DNA from: Gemmatimonadota bacterium
GTDB lineage: Bacteria; Gemmatimonadota; Gemmatimonadetes; Longimicrobiales; Gaopeijiaceae
Assembly (NCBI GenBank): GCA_022826565.1
Contig: JAJDUP010000012.1
Location: 62,001-126,000 of the forward strand
Length of the DNA: 64,000 nt
Reading direction: 5' to 3'
Of this stretch, positions 49,840 to 57,913 are shown in pieces; positions within the stretch are counted from its first letter, which is position 1; each line of letters begins with the position of its first letter. The notes under the pieces were generated by a model, which had not been told where the DNA came from, ran no database searches, and saw only the letters and a program-made list of their open reading frames with translations. The position numbers and the translations under genes were made by a program.

Positions 49840-50868
49840 ATGACGCGGCTTACCACAGGTCAATCTTTCAACACAATCAGCGCTGTGGGCTTCCTGGCGG
49901 TCGTAATGATCGCTGGAGGATGCAACCCGGCTCCGGGGATCGCCCGGGGCGAGATGCTCTTCGACACCTGCTCTCCCTGTCACGGGGACGACGGCGCCGG
50001 CGACCAGGAACTCGCCGCTCCGGCGATCGCGGGGGCGTCCGACTGGTACATGACCTACCAGATCGAGAAGTTCCAGAACGGCGTGCGCGGGTATCACTAC
50101 ACCGACGCAGAGGGGCTGCGGATGCGTCCCATGTCGAGGGCGCTGTTCGCGGACCGGGGCGACATCGAATCGGTTGTCGAATACGTCTTCTCGCTCCCGA
50201 TCCCCGATCCTCCGGCCACCGTCGAGGCCGATGCCGCGGCCGGCGAGGTGGAGTACGAAGCACTGTGCGCAAACTGCCACGGAGTCGACGGCCGCGGAGT
50301 CGATTCGCCGGTGCCGGAACTCCGTGCCCCTTCGGTACTTCACCTGAACGACTGGTACATCGCCTCGTCGCTGCGGAAGTATCGGGACGGGGTGCGCGGG
50401 GCGGCGCCCGGAGACGGCGCGGGCGCGGTCATGCGCGGCCCCATGGCCGGGATGTCCGACGAGCGGATCGACAACGTGACCGCCTACATCATGAGCATGC
50501 AGCGCCTGCCGCGCCGGGTCCCCGGGCCGCCGCCCGAACCGCTGCCGGAGCTGATCGTCGACGCGTCGATCCTGCCCGCGGGCGTCACCGTGGAGATGGC
50601 CCGGGAAGGCCAGGAGATCTTCCACGGAGAAGGCATCTGCGTCACCTGCCACCTGCGCGGCGGCGAGGGCGGGCCCCTGGCTCCGAGCCTCACCGACGCG
50701 ACCTGGCTCAACGTTGACGGCGAGTACGAGTCGATTGTCGACATTGTCATGACCGGCGTCGCGCAGCCGCTGGAGCACCCGGGCCAGATGCTCGCCCGGG
50801 CCGGAACCTCCATCACCGACGACCAGGTGCGCGCGGTCGCCGCCTACGTCTACACCCTCAGCCGCTGA
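49840..50868 (+). CDS. Tri-haem cytochrome c lipoprotein of the oxidase cluster
   Basis: A 342-residue lipoprotein (IAGGC, Cys28) with three class I cytochrome c domains in a row: CSPCH (44-48), CANCH (143-147) and CVTCH (267-271). Methionines in MRPMSRALF, MRGPMAGMSD and PGQMLARAG are candidate sixth ligands. ATG 49840 has GAGGA close upstream; ATG 49783 would add 19 residues before the signal. It probably feeds electrons to the CuA site of the adjacent subunit II, replacing the cytochrome domain that is fused to subunit II in caa3 oxidases. Four bases separate it from the next gene. Confidence 0.88.
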   Translation: MTRLTTGQSFNTISAVGFLAVVMIAGGCNPAPGIARGEMLFDTCSPCHGDDGAGDQELAAPAIAGASDWYMTYQIEKFQNGVRGYHYTDAEGLRMRPMSRALFADRGDIESVVEYVFSLPIPDPPATVEADAAAGEVEYEALCANCHGVDGRGVDSPVPELRAPSVLHLNDWYIASSLRKYRDGVRGAAPGDGAGAVMRGPMAGMSDERIDNVTAYIMSMQRLPRRVPGPPPEPLPELIVDASILPAGVTVEMAREGQEIFHGEGICVTCHLRGGEGGPLAPSLTDATWLNVDGEYESIVDIVMTGVAQPLEHPGQMLARAGTSITDDQVRAVAAYVYTLSR

Positions 50869-50871
50869 ACC

Positions 50872-51057
50872 ATGGAAGAGAAAGCGACCCCGGACACACC
50901 GACCCACGCGGAGCTCGCGGCGCAGATCCCGCCCGCTCCCGACGACGAAGTCAATGACGCCATCGTCTTTGCCAGGAAGACCATGAAGGTCACGCTGGCG
51001 CTGGCAATCGGCTTCATCGGCGCCGCCGTCGTCTGGACCTTCGTGCTGCAATCATGA
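50872..51057 (+). CDS. Small single-span membrane protein of the oxidase cluster
   Basis: 61 residues: a polar Pro/Asp-rich N terminus and one membrane helix (VTLALAIGFIGAAVVWTFVL, residues about 39-58). Its last four bases overlap the subunit II start. Position suggests a small accessory subunit or assembly factor of the oxidase. No named family recognised. Confidence 0.7.
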   Translation: MEEKATPDTPTHAELAAQIPPAPDDEVNDAIVFARKTMKVTLALAIGFIGAAVVWTFVLQS

Positions 51058-51800
51058 ACAGATTCTTCGACTTCTTCGAATTCAGCTGGTTCGAGCCGCT
51101 CATCGAGGTGGGTTCGTCCTACGCCGAGCAGATCGACGGGCTCATCCTCACGGTGCTGATCATCGTGGGGACGTGGTTCCTCGCGGCCGAGTACGTCTTC
51201 CTGCACTTCATCCTAAAGTTCCGGGCGAAGCCGGGCCGGCGCGGGGAGTACATCGACGGGAAGAACAAGCGCCACAAGCGGTGGATCACGATCCCCCACC
51301 TCTGCGTGCTGGTCTTCGACATCCTGATCATCATCGTGTCGTTCCGGGTCTGGTACAACATCAAGATGGACCTGCCCGAGGACCCCGACGGAGTGGTGCG
51401 GGTGATCGGCCAGCAGTGGGCGTGGACCTTCCAGCACCCCGGCGCCGACGGCGAGCTCGACAGCCCCGACGACATCTTCACCGTGGACGAGCTTCACGTC
51501 GAGAACAACAAGACCTACCACTTCGAGCTTCAGGCGACGGATGTCCTGCACAGCTTTTCGGTGCCCGTGTGGCGCATCAAGCAGGACGCCATCCCCGGAC
51601 GGACCATCACGGGGTGGTTCGAGCCCACCAGGACGGGCGAATTCGATGTCCAATGCGCCGAGATCTGCGGTTTCGGGCACGGCGTCATGGCCGCCAGGGT
51701 GATGGTCGAAGACGCGGAAACACACGCAGCCTGGGTGGCGGCGAACACGCCGGTCGCGGCGGCTTCGGCCCCTGCCGGCAGCACGCCGGCCTCCCAGTAG
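51054..51800 (+). CDS. ctaC: Cytochrome c oxidase subunit II
   Basis: 248 residues. Two membrane helices (about 27-55 and 80-100) precede the cupredoxin domain with GQQWAWTFQHP (the aromatic electron-entry region), LHSFSVP and CAEICGFGHGVM, giving the full CuA ligand set of two Cys, two His, Met and the Glu carbonyl. There is no fused cytochrome c domain. The tail is Ala/Pro-rich. The start overlaps the small membrane gene (ATGA). Confidence 0.95.
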   Translation: MNRFFDFFEFSWFEPLIEVGSSYAEQIDGLILTVLIIVGTWFLAAEYVFLHFILKFRAKPGRRGEYIDGKNKRHKRWITIPHLCVLVFDILIIIVSFRVWYNIKMDLPEDPDGVVRVIGQQWAWTFQHPGADGELDSPDDIFTVDELHVENNKTYHFELQATDVLHSFSVPVWRIKQDAIPGRTITGWFEPTRTGEFDVQCAEICGFGHGVMAARVMVEDAETHAAWVAANTPVAAASAPAGSTPASQ

Positions 51801-51832
51801 CGAGATAAGAGAGAGACGGAGGACCGATAGAG

Positions 51833-53551
51833 ATGGTTGAGCCTGCGGTCGATCTGACACACGGACACGCCCACGACGACCATGCCGATCATGGTCCCCA
51901 GGGCTGGCTGAAGTACCTGTGGTCGACGGACCACAAGGTCATCGCCATGCAGTACATGTTCACCGGCATGTTCATGGCCCTCATCGGGGGCTTCATGGCG
52001 TACGTCTTCCGGATGCAGCTGGCCTTCCCCGGAATGCCCGTGCCCGGGTTCGGCATGGTCTCGCCGGGCGAATACAACGCGCTGGTGACCAACCACGGCA
52101 CCATCATGATCTTCTGGGTGGCCATGCCCGTGCTGCTGGCCGCCTTCGGGAACTTCCTCATTCCGCTCATGATCGGGGCGGACGACATGGTCTTCCCCAA
52201 GATCAACCGCCTCTCCTTCCAGGTCTTCTTCGTCAGCACGATCGTGATCCTGGCGTCGCTCGTGGTGGAGGGAGGTGGCTTCGCGGGAGCCTGGACCGCC
52301 TATCCACCGCTCTCGGCGGATTCCACCTACAACCTCACGCCGCTGGGGAGTACCCTGTGGGTGATCGGGGTGGGATTGGAGTTCGTGGCGTTCCTCCTGG
52401 GCGGGATCAACTTCATCACCACCCTGATGAACTCTCGCGCGCCCGGGATGCGCGCGTTCGACGTGCCGATCGTCGTGTGGATGATCGTCGTCGCCAGCAT
52501 CCTCTTCATGCTGTCGGTCGGCCCGCTGCTGGCCGGCGCGATCATGCTGATCTTCGACCAGACGATCGGCACCGGGTTCTACAACCCGGCCACGGGCGGC
52601 GACCCGATCCTCTGGCAGCACCTCTTCTGGTTCTTCGGGCACCCCGAGGTGTACGTCGTGCTGCTCCCCGCGATGGGCGTGGTGATCGAGATCATCACCA
52701 CCTTCGCGCGCAAGAAGCTCTTCGCCTACCGCACCGTCATCTTCACGATCGTCGCGACCGGCGTCCTCAGCTTCTTCGTCTGGGCGCACCACCAGTTCAT
52801 CGCCGGAATCGATCCACGGATGGCGAACATCTTCACCATCACCACGCTTTTGATCTCGGTGCCCATCGCGGAGTTGTGCTTCATCTACATTGCCACGCTC
52901 TACGGCGGGTCGATCACGCTATCGACGCCCATGCTTTGGGGGCTTGCCTTCGTAGCCGAGTTCCTGATCGGGGGCGTAACGGGGATCTTCCTCGGGGCGG
53001 CCGGTGCGGACATCTACTTCCACGACACCTACTTCGTCCTCGCCCACTTCCACTACACCTTCTTCCCGATTGCGATCATAGGGACATTTGCGGCCTTCAC
53101 ATACTGGTTCCCGAAGATGTTCGGGAAAATGATGGACGAACGGCTCGGGAAATGGCACTTCTGGCTCACGATCATCCCCTTCAACATGATCTTCATCCCG
53201 CTCTTCGTGCTCGGGATGGGGGGCCAGCACCGCCGCATCTACAACTACACGCACTTCCCCGAGCTGGCCATCGACATCTTCCAGGACATGCGCATCGTGG
53301 CGACGTTTGCGCTGCTGATCATGCTCGGCGCGCAGTTCATCTTCTTCTACAACTGCTGGAAGTCGTGGCGCTCGAAGGAAAGGGCTCCCAGGAACCCCTG
53401 GAAGGCCAACTCGCTGGAGTGGACCACCGAATCGCCCCCGCCGCACGGCAACTGGCACCCCGACCGGATGCCGGTCGTCTACCGGGGGCCCTACGAGTAC
53501 AACGTGCCGGGCCGTGAAGACGACTACTGGCCCCAGAACGAACCCAAATGA
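51833..53551 (+). CDS. ctaD: Cytochrome c oxidase subunit I
   Basis: 572 residues, 12 membrane helices. Haem a ligand in NHGTIMIFW, CuB and cross-linked Tyr in GHPEVY, CuB His pair in WAHHQF, and the two haem ligands in LAHFHYTF are all present. The Glu of HPEVY marks the A1 type with a D-type proton channel. A His/Asp-rich N terminus (HGHAHDDHADHG) may bind copper. GGAGGA precedes the ATG. Couples oxygen reduction to proton pumping. Confidence 0.97.
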   Translation: MVEPAVDLTHGHAHDDHADHGPQGWLKYLWSTDHKVIAMQYMFTGMFMALIGGFMAYVFRMQLAFPGMPVPGFGMVSPGEYNALVTNHGTIMIFWVAMPVLLAAFGNFLIPLMIGADDMVFPKINRLSFQVFFVSTIVILASLVVEGGGFAGAWTAYPPLSADSTYNLTPLGSTLWVIGVGLEFVAFLLGGINFITTLMNSRAPGMRAFDVPIVVWMIVVASILFMLSVGPLLAGAIMLIFDQTIGTGFYNPATGGDPILWQHLFWFFGHPEVYVVLLPAMGVVIEIITTFARKKLFAYRTVIFTIVATGVLSFFVWAHHQFIAGIDPRMANIFTITTLLISVPIAELCFIYIATLYGGSITLSTPMLWGLAFVAEFLIGGVTGIFLGAAGADIYFHDTYFVLAHFHYTFFPIAIIGTFAAFTYWFPKMFGKMMDERLGKWHFWLTIIPFNMIFIPLFVLGMGGQHRRIYNYTHFPELAIDIFQDMRIVATFALLIMLGAQFIFFYNCWKSWRSKERAPRNPWKANSLEWTTESPPPHGNWHPDRMPVVYRGPYEYNVPGREDDYWPQNEPK

Positions 53552-53591
53552 CGAGTCCTATGCCAATGCATGACAGCGTGGGGGCGATCGC

Positions 53592-54161
53592 ATGAGGCCG
53601 ATTGCAACAACACGGGCCGCCACCGGGACCGCCACCGGCAAGCTCGCCGTGTGGTGGGTGCTGGCATCCGAAGTGGTGATCTTCGGCGGACTGCTGGCCT
53701 CGTACGTCATGTTCCGCCTGGGTCACCCGGAGTGGGCGGACGCCGCCGCGGTCACGAACACCTGGATCGGCGCCTTCAACACCTGGGTGCTGCTCACCTC
53801 CAGCCTCACGGCGGTGCTCGCGCACCAGGCCGCCGAGCGGGGCGACGGCAAAAAAGCCGCGATGTACCTCTACTGCACCATCTTCGGCGCGCTCGTCTTC
53901 CTTGGGGTCAAGACCTACGAGTGGTGGTACGAGATCAGCCACGGCTACACGATCACCTCGAACGGCTTCTGGGCGTTCTACTACACCGCCGCCGGCCTGC
54001 ACGCCTTCCACGTGATCGCGGGTGCGGTGATCATGGCCTTCGTCGCCCGGGACGCCGCCAAGGGCCGCGAACTCCACCGGGTCGAGTTGATCGGGATCTA
54101 CTGGCACTTCGTCGACATCGTCTGGATCTTCCTGTTCCCCCTGCTCTACATCGCGAAATAG
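53592..54161 (+). CDS. ctaE: Cytochrome c oxidase subunit III-like, copy 1
   Basis: 189 residues with five membrane helices, the short form of subunit III. LASEVVIFGGLLASYVMF, FYYTAAGLHAFHVIAG and IYWHFVDIVWIFLFPLLY are the diagnostic blocks. It lies 40 bases after subunit I and 3 bases before the subunit IV-like gene. A second, diverged subunit III-like gene follows at 54908. Confidence 0.93.
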   Translation: MRPIATTRAATGTATGKLAVWWVLASEVVIFGGLLASYVMFRLGHPEWADAAAVTNTWIGAFNTWVLLTSSLTAVLAHQAAERGDGKKAAMYLYCTIFGALVFLGVKTYEWWYEISHGYTITSNGFWAFYYTAAGLHAFHVIAGAVIMAFVARDAAKGRELHRVELIGIYWHFVDIVWIFLFPLLYIAK

Positions 54162-54164
54162 CTC

Positions 54165-54893
54165 ATGGCCGGTCACTCGGAAGACACGGGATTCTTCGGC
54201 AACCACTATGTGAGGGTCTACGTCGTGCTGCTGGTTCTGCTGGCGGTGAGCATCGTGGGGCCATTTGTGGGCGAAGGGCTGAACAGACAGGTCGAGGTTT
54301 TCGGGCGGACGTTCAGTCTCGGCATCGTCATCACGCTGATCACGGCATTCGGGATCGCGGTCGTCAAAGCCTGGCTCGTGATCAAGAACTTCATGCACCT
54401 GACGATCGAGCGGGTGGTGCCGAAGCTCTTCCTGGCCGCGTCGGTGCTGCTGCTGGCCCTTTTCTGGGGCGGCGTGGCGCCGGATGTGCAGCTGCACTCG
54501 GGGCGGATGTGGGAGAACGACGCCGCCCAGGCCGCCGTCGACCGCGGGATCGCGGAGCCGGAGGAGCACGCCGAGGAAGAGCACGTCGAAGAGGGAGATC
54601 ACGCCGAAGTGAGCTACGCGGGGCTGGTGCCGACGGCCAAGACCACGGCGAACCTGCTGCCGGGCGGCTACAACTTCGTGCACGCTGCCTTCTGGACGGT
54701 GGTCGTGCTGGTGGCGATCGGCACCAACGCCGTCGCGATCATCCTGTCGATCGGGATTCTGCTGCTGGCGCTGGAGACGCTGATGAAGATCCCGATGCTG
54801 CAGCGGATGGTCGGGCCGGTGCTGGAGAAGCTGTTGCGGCTGCCGGGGGTGGGCAGGATCCGCAAGCTGTTGCCGGGCGGCCAGGAAGCGTAG
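54165..54893 (+). CDS. Extended cytochrome c oxidase subunit IV-like (CtaF family) protein
   Basis: 242 residues. The first 110 are a prokaryotic subunit IV domain: HYVRVYVVLLVLLAVSIVGP, a second helix GIVITLITAFGIAVVKAWLVIKNFMHL and a third helix. The family usually ends there. Here a loop rich in Glu and His (EPEEHAEEEHVEEGDHAE) and two more hydrophobic segments follow, ending in a basic tail. The His/Glu loop could bind copper. Immediate context makes oxidase membership secure; the extension's role is unknown. Confidence 0.82.
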   Translation: MAGHSEDTGFFGNHYVRVYVVLLVLLAVSIVGPFVGEGLNRQVEVFGRTFSLGIVITLITAFGIAVVKAWLVIKNFMHLTIERVVPKLFLAASVLLLALFWGGVAPDVQLHSGRMWENDAAQAAVDRGIAEPEEHAEEEHVEEGDHAEVSYAGLVPTAKTTANLLPGGYNFVHAAFWTVVVLVAIGTNAVAIILSIGILLLALETLMKIPMLQRMVGPVLEKLLRLPGVGRIRKLLPGGQEA

Positions 54894-54907
54894 AAGGAGG
54901 GTAGAAG

Positions 54908-55504
54908 ATGTCTGCGCAGGCGAGAGTCATCCCGTTCCGGCCCCGGCCGCACAGGGCGAAGAAGATCGTGTCCAACGGCGTGCTGGGGATGATTCTGTTC
55001 GTCTTCGTCGAGATCATGCTCTTCGCGGGCTTCATCTCGGCCTTTGTGATCATCAAGGCGCGCGCCGTCGGGTCGGTGTGGCCGCCGCCCAATCAGCCGC
55101 GCCTGCCCTTCGCGGAGACGGCGGTCAACACGACCGCGCTGATCGCGAGCGGGATCGTGCTGCTCATCGCGCACACGATGTTCCAGCGCGGCAACCGCGA
55201 CATCCGTACCCTGCTGGCGGCGGCGACCGTTCTCGGCGGCACCTTCGTTGCGCTGCAGGGGGTGGAGTGGCTGGCGCTCATCCAGGAGGGGCTCACGATC
55301 ACGTCTTCGACCTACGGTGCCCTCTTCTACACGATCATCGGGGCACACGCCCTGCACGCGGTCGCCGCGATCGCCGCGCTGGGATGGGCGTTCGCGCGGC
55401 TGGTGGGCGACCGCCTCACGAAGGAGGCCATGTCGACCGTGGCGCTCTTCTGGTACTTCGTCGTGCTGGTCTGGCCCTTCCTGTACTTCCAGGTGTATCT
55501 ATAG
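54908..55504 (+). CDS. Cytochrome c oxidase subunit III-like, copy 2
   Basis: 198 residues with five helices. Signature blocks LFVFVEIMLFAGFISAFVII, YTIIGAHALHAVAAIAAL and LFWYFVVLVWPFLYFQVYL identify the heme-copper oxidase subunit III family, but the usual YWHFVD segment is WYFVV. AAGGAGG precedes the ATG. It is too different from copy 1 to be a recent duplicate. Confidence 0.9.
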   Translation: MSAQARVIPFRPRPHRAKKIVSNGVLGMILFVFVEIMLFAGFISAFVIIKARAVGSVWPPPNQPRLPFAETAVNTTALIASGIVLLIAHTMFQRGNRDIRTLLAAATVLGGTFVALQGVEWLALIQEGLTITSSTYGALFYTIIGAHALHAVAAIAALGWAFARLVGDRLTKEAMSTVALFWYFVVLVWPFLYFQVYL

Positions 55505-55506
55505 GC

Positions 55507-55785
55507 ATGGCAAATCGCGACAGGACCCCGTGGAGTCGGCGCGTTGCGCTGACCGGAGCGACGCTCGCCCTTGTGGTGACGGCCGCCTTCCCCGACACCC
55601 TGCACGCCTGTCCCGTGTGTTTCGACCGGGACGACGAGGCGCGGATCGCCTTTCTGGCTACGACCGGCCTGCTGACGCTGCTGCCGCTGGGCCTGATCTT
55701 CGGGACCGGGGCGTGGCTGCGGAAGCGGGCGCGGGAGATTGCCGAGGAGGAGCGTCGGAGCGGGGAGTGGGAGCGGGAGGAGTAG
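55507..55785 (+). CDS. Small CxxC membrane protein at the end of the oxidase cluster
   Basis: 92 residues starting 2 bases after the subunit III stop. A signal-like segment (VALTGATLALVVTAAFPDTLHA) leads into ACPVCFDRDDE, then one membrane helix (IAFLATTGLLTLLPLGLIFGTGAWL) and a charged C-terminal helix. The CPVC motif next to the membrane suggests a copper-handling or redox assembly role, but this is an inference from context. Confidence 0.7.
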   Translation: MANRDRTPWSRRVALTGATLALVVTAAFPDTLHACPVCFDRDDEARIAFLATTGLLTLLPLGLIFGTGAWLRKRAREIAEEERRSGEWEREE

Positions 55786-55895
55786 CGGGGCTGCTCGGCT
55801 CTGCCGCCGTACCCTGCACCTGATCAGCCCGGGGGCATTGCCGCCACCCCAATCTTCTTGTTTGTGCTGCGACTCAGCCATGGTCCGATGTGTGC

Positions 55896-55931
55896 TTGCG
55901 ACTTGCTGTCAGTGACATTACTATGCTGTCA
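55896..55931 (+). promoter_or_regulatory. Promoter and operator of the toxin-antitoxin locus
   Basis: TTGCGA (55896-55901), 17-base spacer, TACTAT (55919-55924). The first transcribed base would be at about 55930-55931, so the antitoxin ATG at 55931 would be leaderless or nearly so. Three TGTCA-type boxes overlap the promoter: TGTCA-G-TGACA (55907-55917) and TGTCA (55927-55931). Spaced short boxes like these suit ribbon-helix-helix autorepression. Confidence 0.6.
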
Positions 55932-56167
55932 TGGGCATTCAGATCACTGTAAGGGGCGTCCCCGAGGAGGTTCGCGACGAGCTTGCGGCACGCGCTGCAT
56001 TGGCCCGCCTGTCCATGCAGGAATACCTGCGGCGCGAGCTTGAGCGAATCGCGGCGCGGCCATCGCTCGACCGTTGGCTCGAGAGCGTCCGCGAACGGAA
56101 GGAACTGGCGGGCACGCGGGTGTCCAGCTGCAGCATCCTCTCGGCACGGGACTCGGATCGCCGGTGA
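55931..56167 (+). CDS. Ribbon-helix-helix antitoxin, FitA-like
   Basis: 78 residues. The N-terminal half (IQITVRGVPEEVRDELAARA, then LSMQEYLRRELERIA) is the ribbon-helix-helix DNA-binding domain of FitA/VapB-type antitoxins; the C-terminal part (ERKELAGTRVSSCSILSARDSDRR) is the usual toxin-binding tail. No ribosome-binding site is visible, in keeping with a leaderless message. Its TGA overlaps the toxin's GTG start (GTGA at 56164-56167). Confidence 0.85.
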   Translation: MGIQITVRGVPEEVRDELAARAALARLSMQEYLRRELERIAARPSLDRWLESVRERKELAGTRVSSCSILSARDSDRR

Positions 56168-56973
56168 CTGTCGTCGCCGACGCGTCGGTGCTCGTTGCCG
56201 CCCTTGTCGATTCAGGACCGGAAGGCAGGTGGGCGGAAACGGTGGTCGGCGAGAATGCTCTGGTGGCTCCGGAATCCCTGCAGTGGGAAGTGACCAGCAT
56301 CCTGCACGGGCTTGAGCGCAGTGGCGAGATATCGGGAATCGAGAGCAACGGAGCCCGGCGCGACCTGCGGCGGCGGGATGTCGACCTGTTTTCGCTGGCG
56401 CCTTTCGCCGACAGGGTCTGGGAGTTGCGCCACTCCATGGCGGTCCGTGATGCCTGGTACGTGGCGGTGGCGGAGGCCTTCGAGTGTCCCCTTGCGACGC
56501 TCGACATCGGCCTGAGTCGAGTGAGCGAGGCTGAATGCCGGTTTCTGATGCCGGCAGCCGAGGATCCACTGGGACAGGACGCGAGATCCGGGCGCTTCGA
56601 CAGACCAGGGACGCCGACAGACTGGGGCCGCACTTCAGTGGTTGCCGATGTGGAAGGAACGGTGGAGAAGCGGATTCTGGATGAAGTCATCCGGCGTGTC
56701 GTTTCCATCGCCCAGCCCGAAAGGATCATTCTCTTCGGCTCTGCCGCCCGCGGTGAAATGGGACCGCACAGCGACATCGACCTGCTCATCGTCAAGGCGG
56801 GTGCGGATGCACTCGACGTCATGGGCGACATCTATCTGGGCCTTAGGGGCGTCGGCGCAGCGGTCGATGCCCTGGTGGTTACCCCCGATGACGTCCAGCG
56901 CTACAAGGACTCCTACGGAATGGTCATCCGGGAGGCCGTGCGTGAAGGAACGGTGGTCTATGACGTTGCGTAG
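56164..56973 (+). CDS. PIN-domain toxin (VapC/FitB-like) in one frame with an MNT nucleotidyltransferase
   Basis: A 269-codon open frame from GTG 56164 with two domains and no stop between them. Residues 1-130 are a complete PIN ribonuclease: Asp6 (VVADASVLV), Glu42, Asp96 (VRDAWYVAVAEAF) and Asp114 (ATLDIGLSR). After a 30-residue linker, residues 163-269 are a minimal nucleotidyltransferase with the GS motif in ILFGSAARGEMG and the metal-binding pair in SDIDLLIV (Asp204, Asp206). Either this is a true fusion or the MNT part also starts independently at an internal GTG (56638, 56650 or 56662, the last with GGAAGGA close upstream). PIN toxins cleave RNA; MNT proteins AMPylate and silence HEPN toxins. 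Confidence 0.8.
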   Translation: MTVVADASVLVAALVDSGPEGRWAETVVGENALVAPESLQWEVTSILHGLERSGEISGIESNGARRDLRRRDVDLFSLAPFADRVWELRHSMAVRDAWYVAVAEAFECPLATLDIGLSRVSEAECRFLMPAAEDPLGQDARSGRFDRPGTPTDWGRTSVVADVEGTVEKRILDEVIRRVVSIAQPERIILFGSAARGEMGPHSDIDLLIVKAGADALDVMGDIYLGLRGVGAAVDALVVTPDDVQRYKDSYGMVIREAVREGTVVYDVA

Positions 56974-57352
56974 GAGACACTCGGGCGATGACCCGCGGGA
57001 ATGGCTGAACCGCGCGCGCAGTAATCTGGTTCGCGCAACAGTCACAGCGCCCGAAGTGTACCTGGAAGACCTTTGCTACGATGCGCAGCAGGCAGCCGAG
57101 AAGGCGGTAAAGGGACTGTTGCTTGCCAGGGCCATCAGACACCCATTCACTCACGACCTGTCCGCCTTGCTGTCGCTGATCGAAGAAACCGGCATCAAGA
57201 TCCCTGGTGATGTCTTCGAGGCTGCGACACTGACGCGCTATGCGGTGGTCACACGGTATCCGGGACCAATGCGGCCCGTTACTGAAGCTGAGCACGCCGA
57301 AGCAGTCAGGATCGCGGATCGAGTGGTCCGCTGGGTCGAGCGGATCCTTTGA
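56960..57352 (+). CDS. HEPN-domain toxin partner of MNT
   Basis: 130 residues, starting inside the MNT coding region (14-base overlap). A HEPN helical bundle: WLNRARSNLVRA, DLCYDAQQAAEKAVKGLLLA, the RxxxxH-type motif R60-HPFT-H65, and the RYPG segment (99-102) with the closing helix. HEPN proteins of this group are RNases, usually neutralised by the adjacent MNT enzyme. Together with the RHH-PIN pair this makes a four-domain toxin-antitoxin locus. Its TGA abuts the stop of the convergent thioredoxin gene (TGATCA). Confidence 0.85.
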   Translation: MTLRRRHSGDDPREWLNRARSNLVRATVTAPEVYLEDLCYDAQQAAEKAVKGLLLARAIRHPFTHDLSALLSLIEETGIKIPGDVFEAATLTRYAVVTRYPGPMRPVTEAEHAEAVRIADRVVRWVERIL

Positions 57353-57913
57353 TCACCGCGCGAGCGCGGCCTCCAGTCCCTCGACGAAGGTGGGGTCGCC
57401 TTCCGGGATCGGGCCGACCCACGAGAACGCCACGGCTCCGTCCCGGTCGATGACCACCGACGTAGGCAGCCCGCGGGCGAGGAAGACCTCGCGTGACACG
57501 GCCTCGGGATCGAGCGCGATGTCGTACTCGACGCCGAATTCGTGGACGAACTCGACTACCGCGGCCGAGTCGGCGGTCAGGTCGACGGACACGCCCAGGA
57601 TGCGCAGGCCGCGATCGCGGTAGCGCTCGTAGACGGATTGCAGGTAGGGCGTCTCTTCGCGGCAGGGGTGGCACCAGGTCGCCCACAGGTTGACGAGCAG
57701 GATCTGGCCGCGATAGTCCGTGAGCGAGACGGGGTTGCCGTCTTCGAGGGCGATGGCGGTGAACTCGGGGGCGGGGTCGCCGTGGCGGAGGGTGGCTTCC
57801 TCGGAAGGGATGCAGGCCGGCACTTGCACCGCGAGGGCCGCGGCTACGGTTGGGAGCAGGCGCGGCCGGGGTCGGCGGCGGCGGGCCTGCGGCGACATCC
57901 CGCGCACCGTCAT
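57353..57913 (-). CDS. TlpA-family thiol-disulfide oxidoreductase
   Basis: 186 residues. ATG 57913 overlaps the cupin stop (ATGA). A basic N terminus and hydrophobic segment (LLPTVAAALAVQVPAC) look like a signal anchor or lipobox. The thioredoxin fold follows with PAPEFTAIALEDG, LLVNLWATWCHPCREE (active-site WCHPC) and the cis-Pro in GLPTSVVIDRDG. Reduces periplasmic disulfides, for example in cytochrome c maturation. Confidence 0.9.
   Translation of the reverse strand: MTVRGMSPQARRRRPRPRLLPTVAAALAVQVPACIPSEEATLRHGDPAPEFTAIALEDGNPVSLTDYRGQILLVNLWATWCHPCREETPYLQSVYERYRDRGLRILGVSVDLTADSAAVVEFVHEFGVEYDIALDPEAVSREVFLARGLPTSVVIDRDGAVAFSWVGPIPEGDPTFVEGLEAALAR

Noticed and set aside
53592..55504. 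A single subunit III gene broken into two pieces
   Set aside because: Each piece has its own start, five helices and its own copy of the family's signature helix, and a subunit IV-like gene lies between them, so they are two genes.
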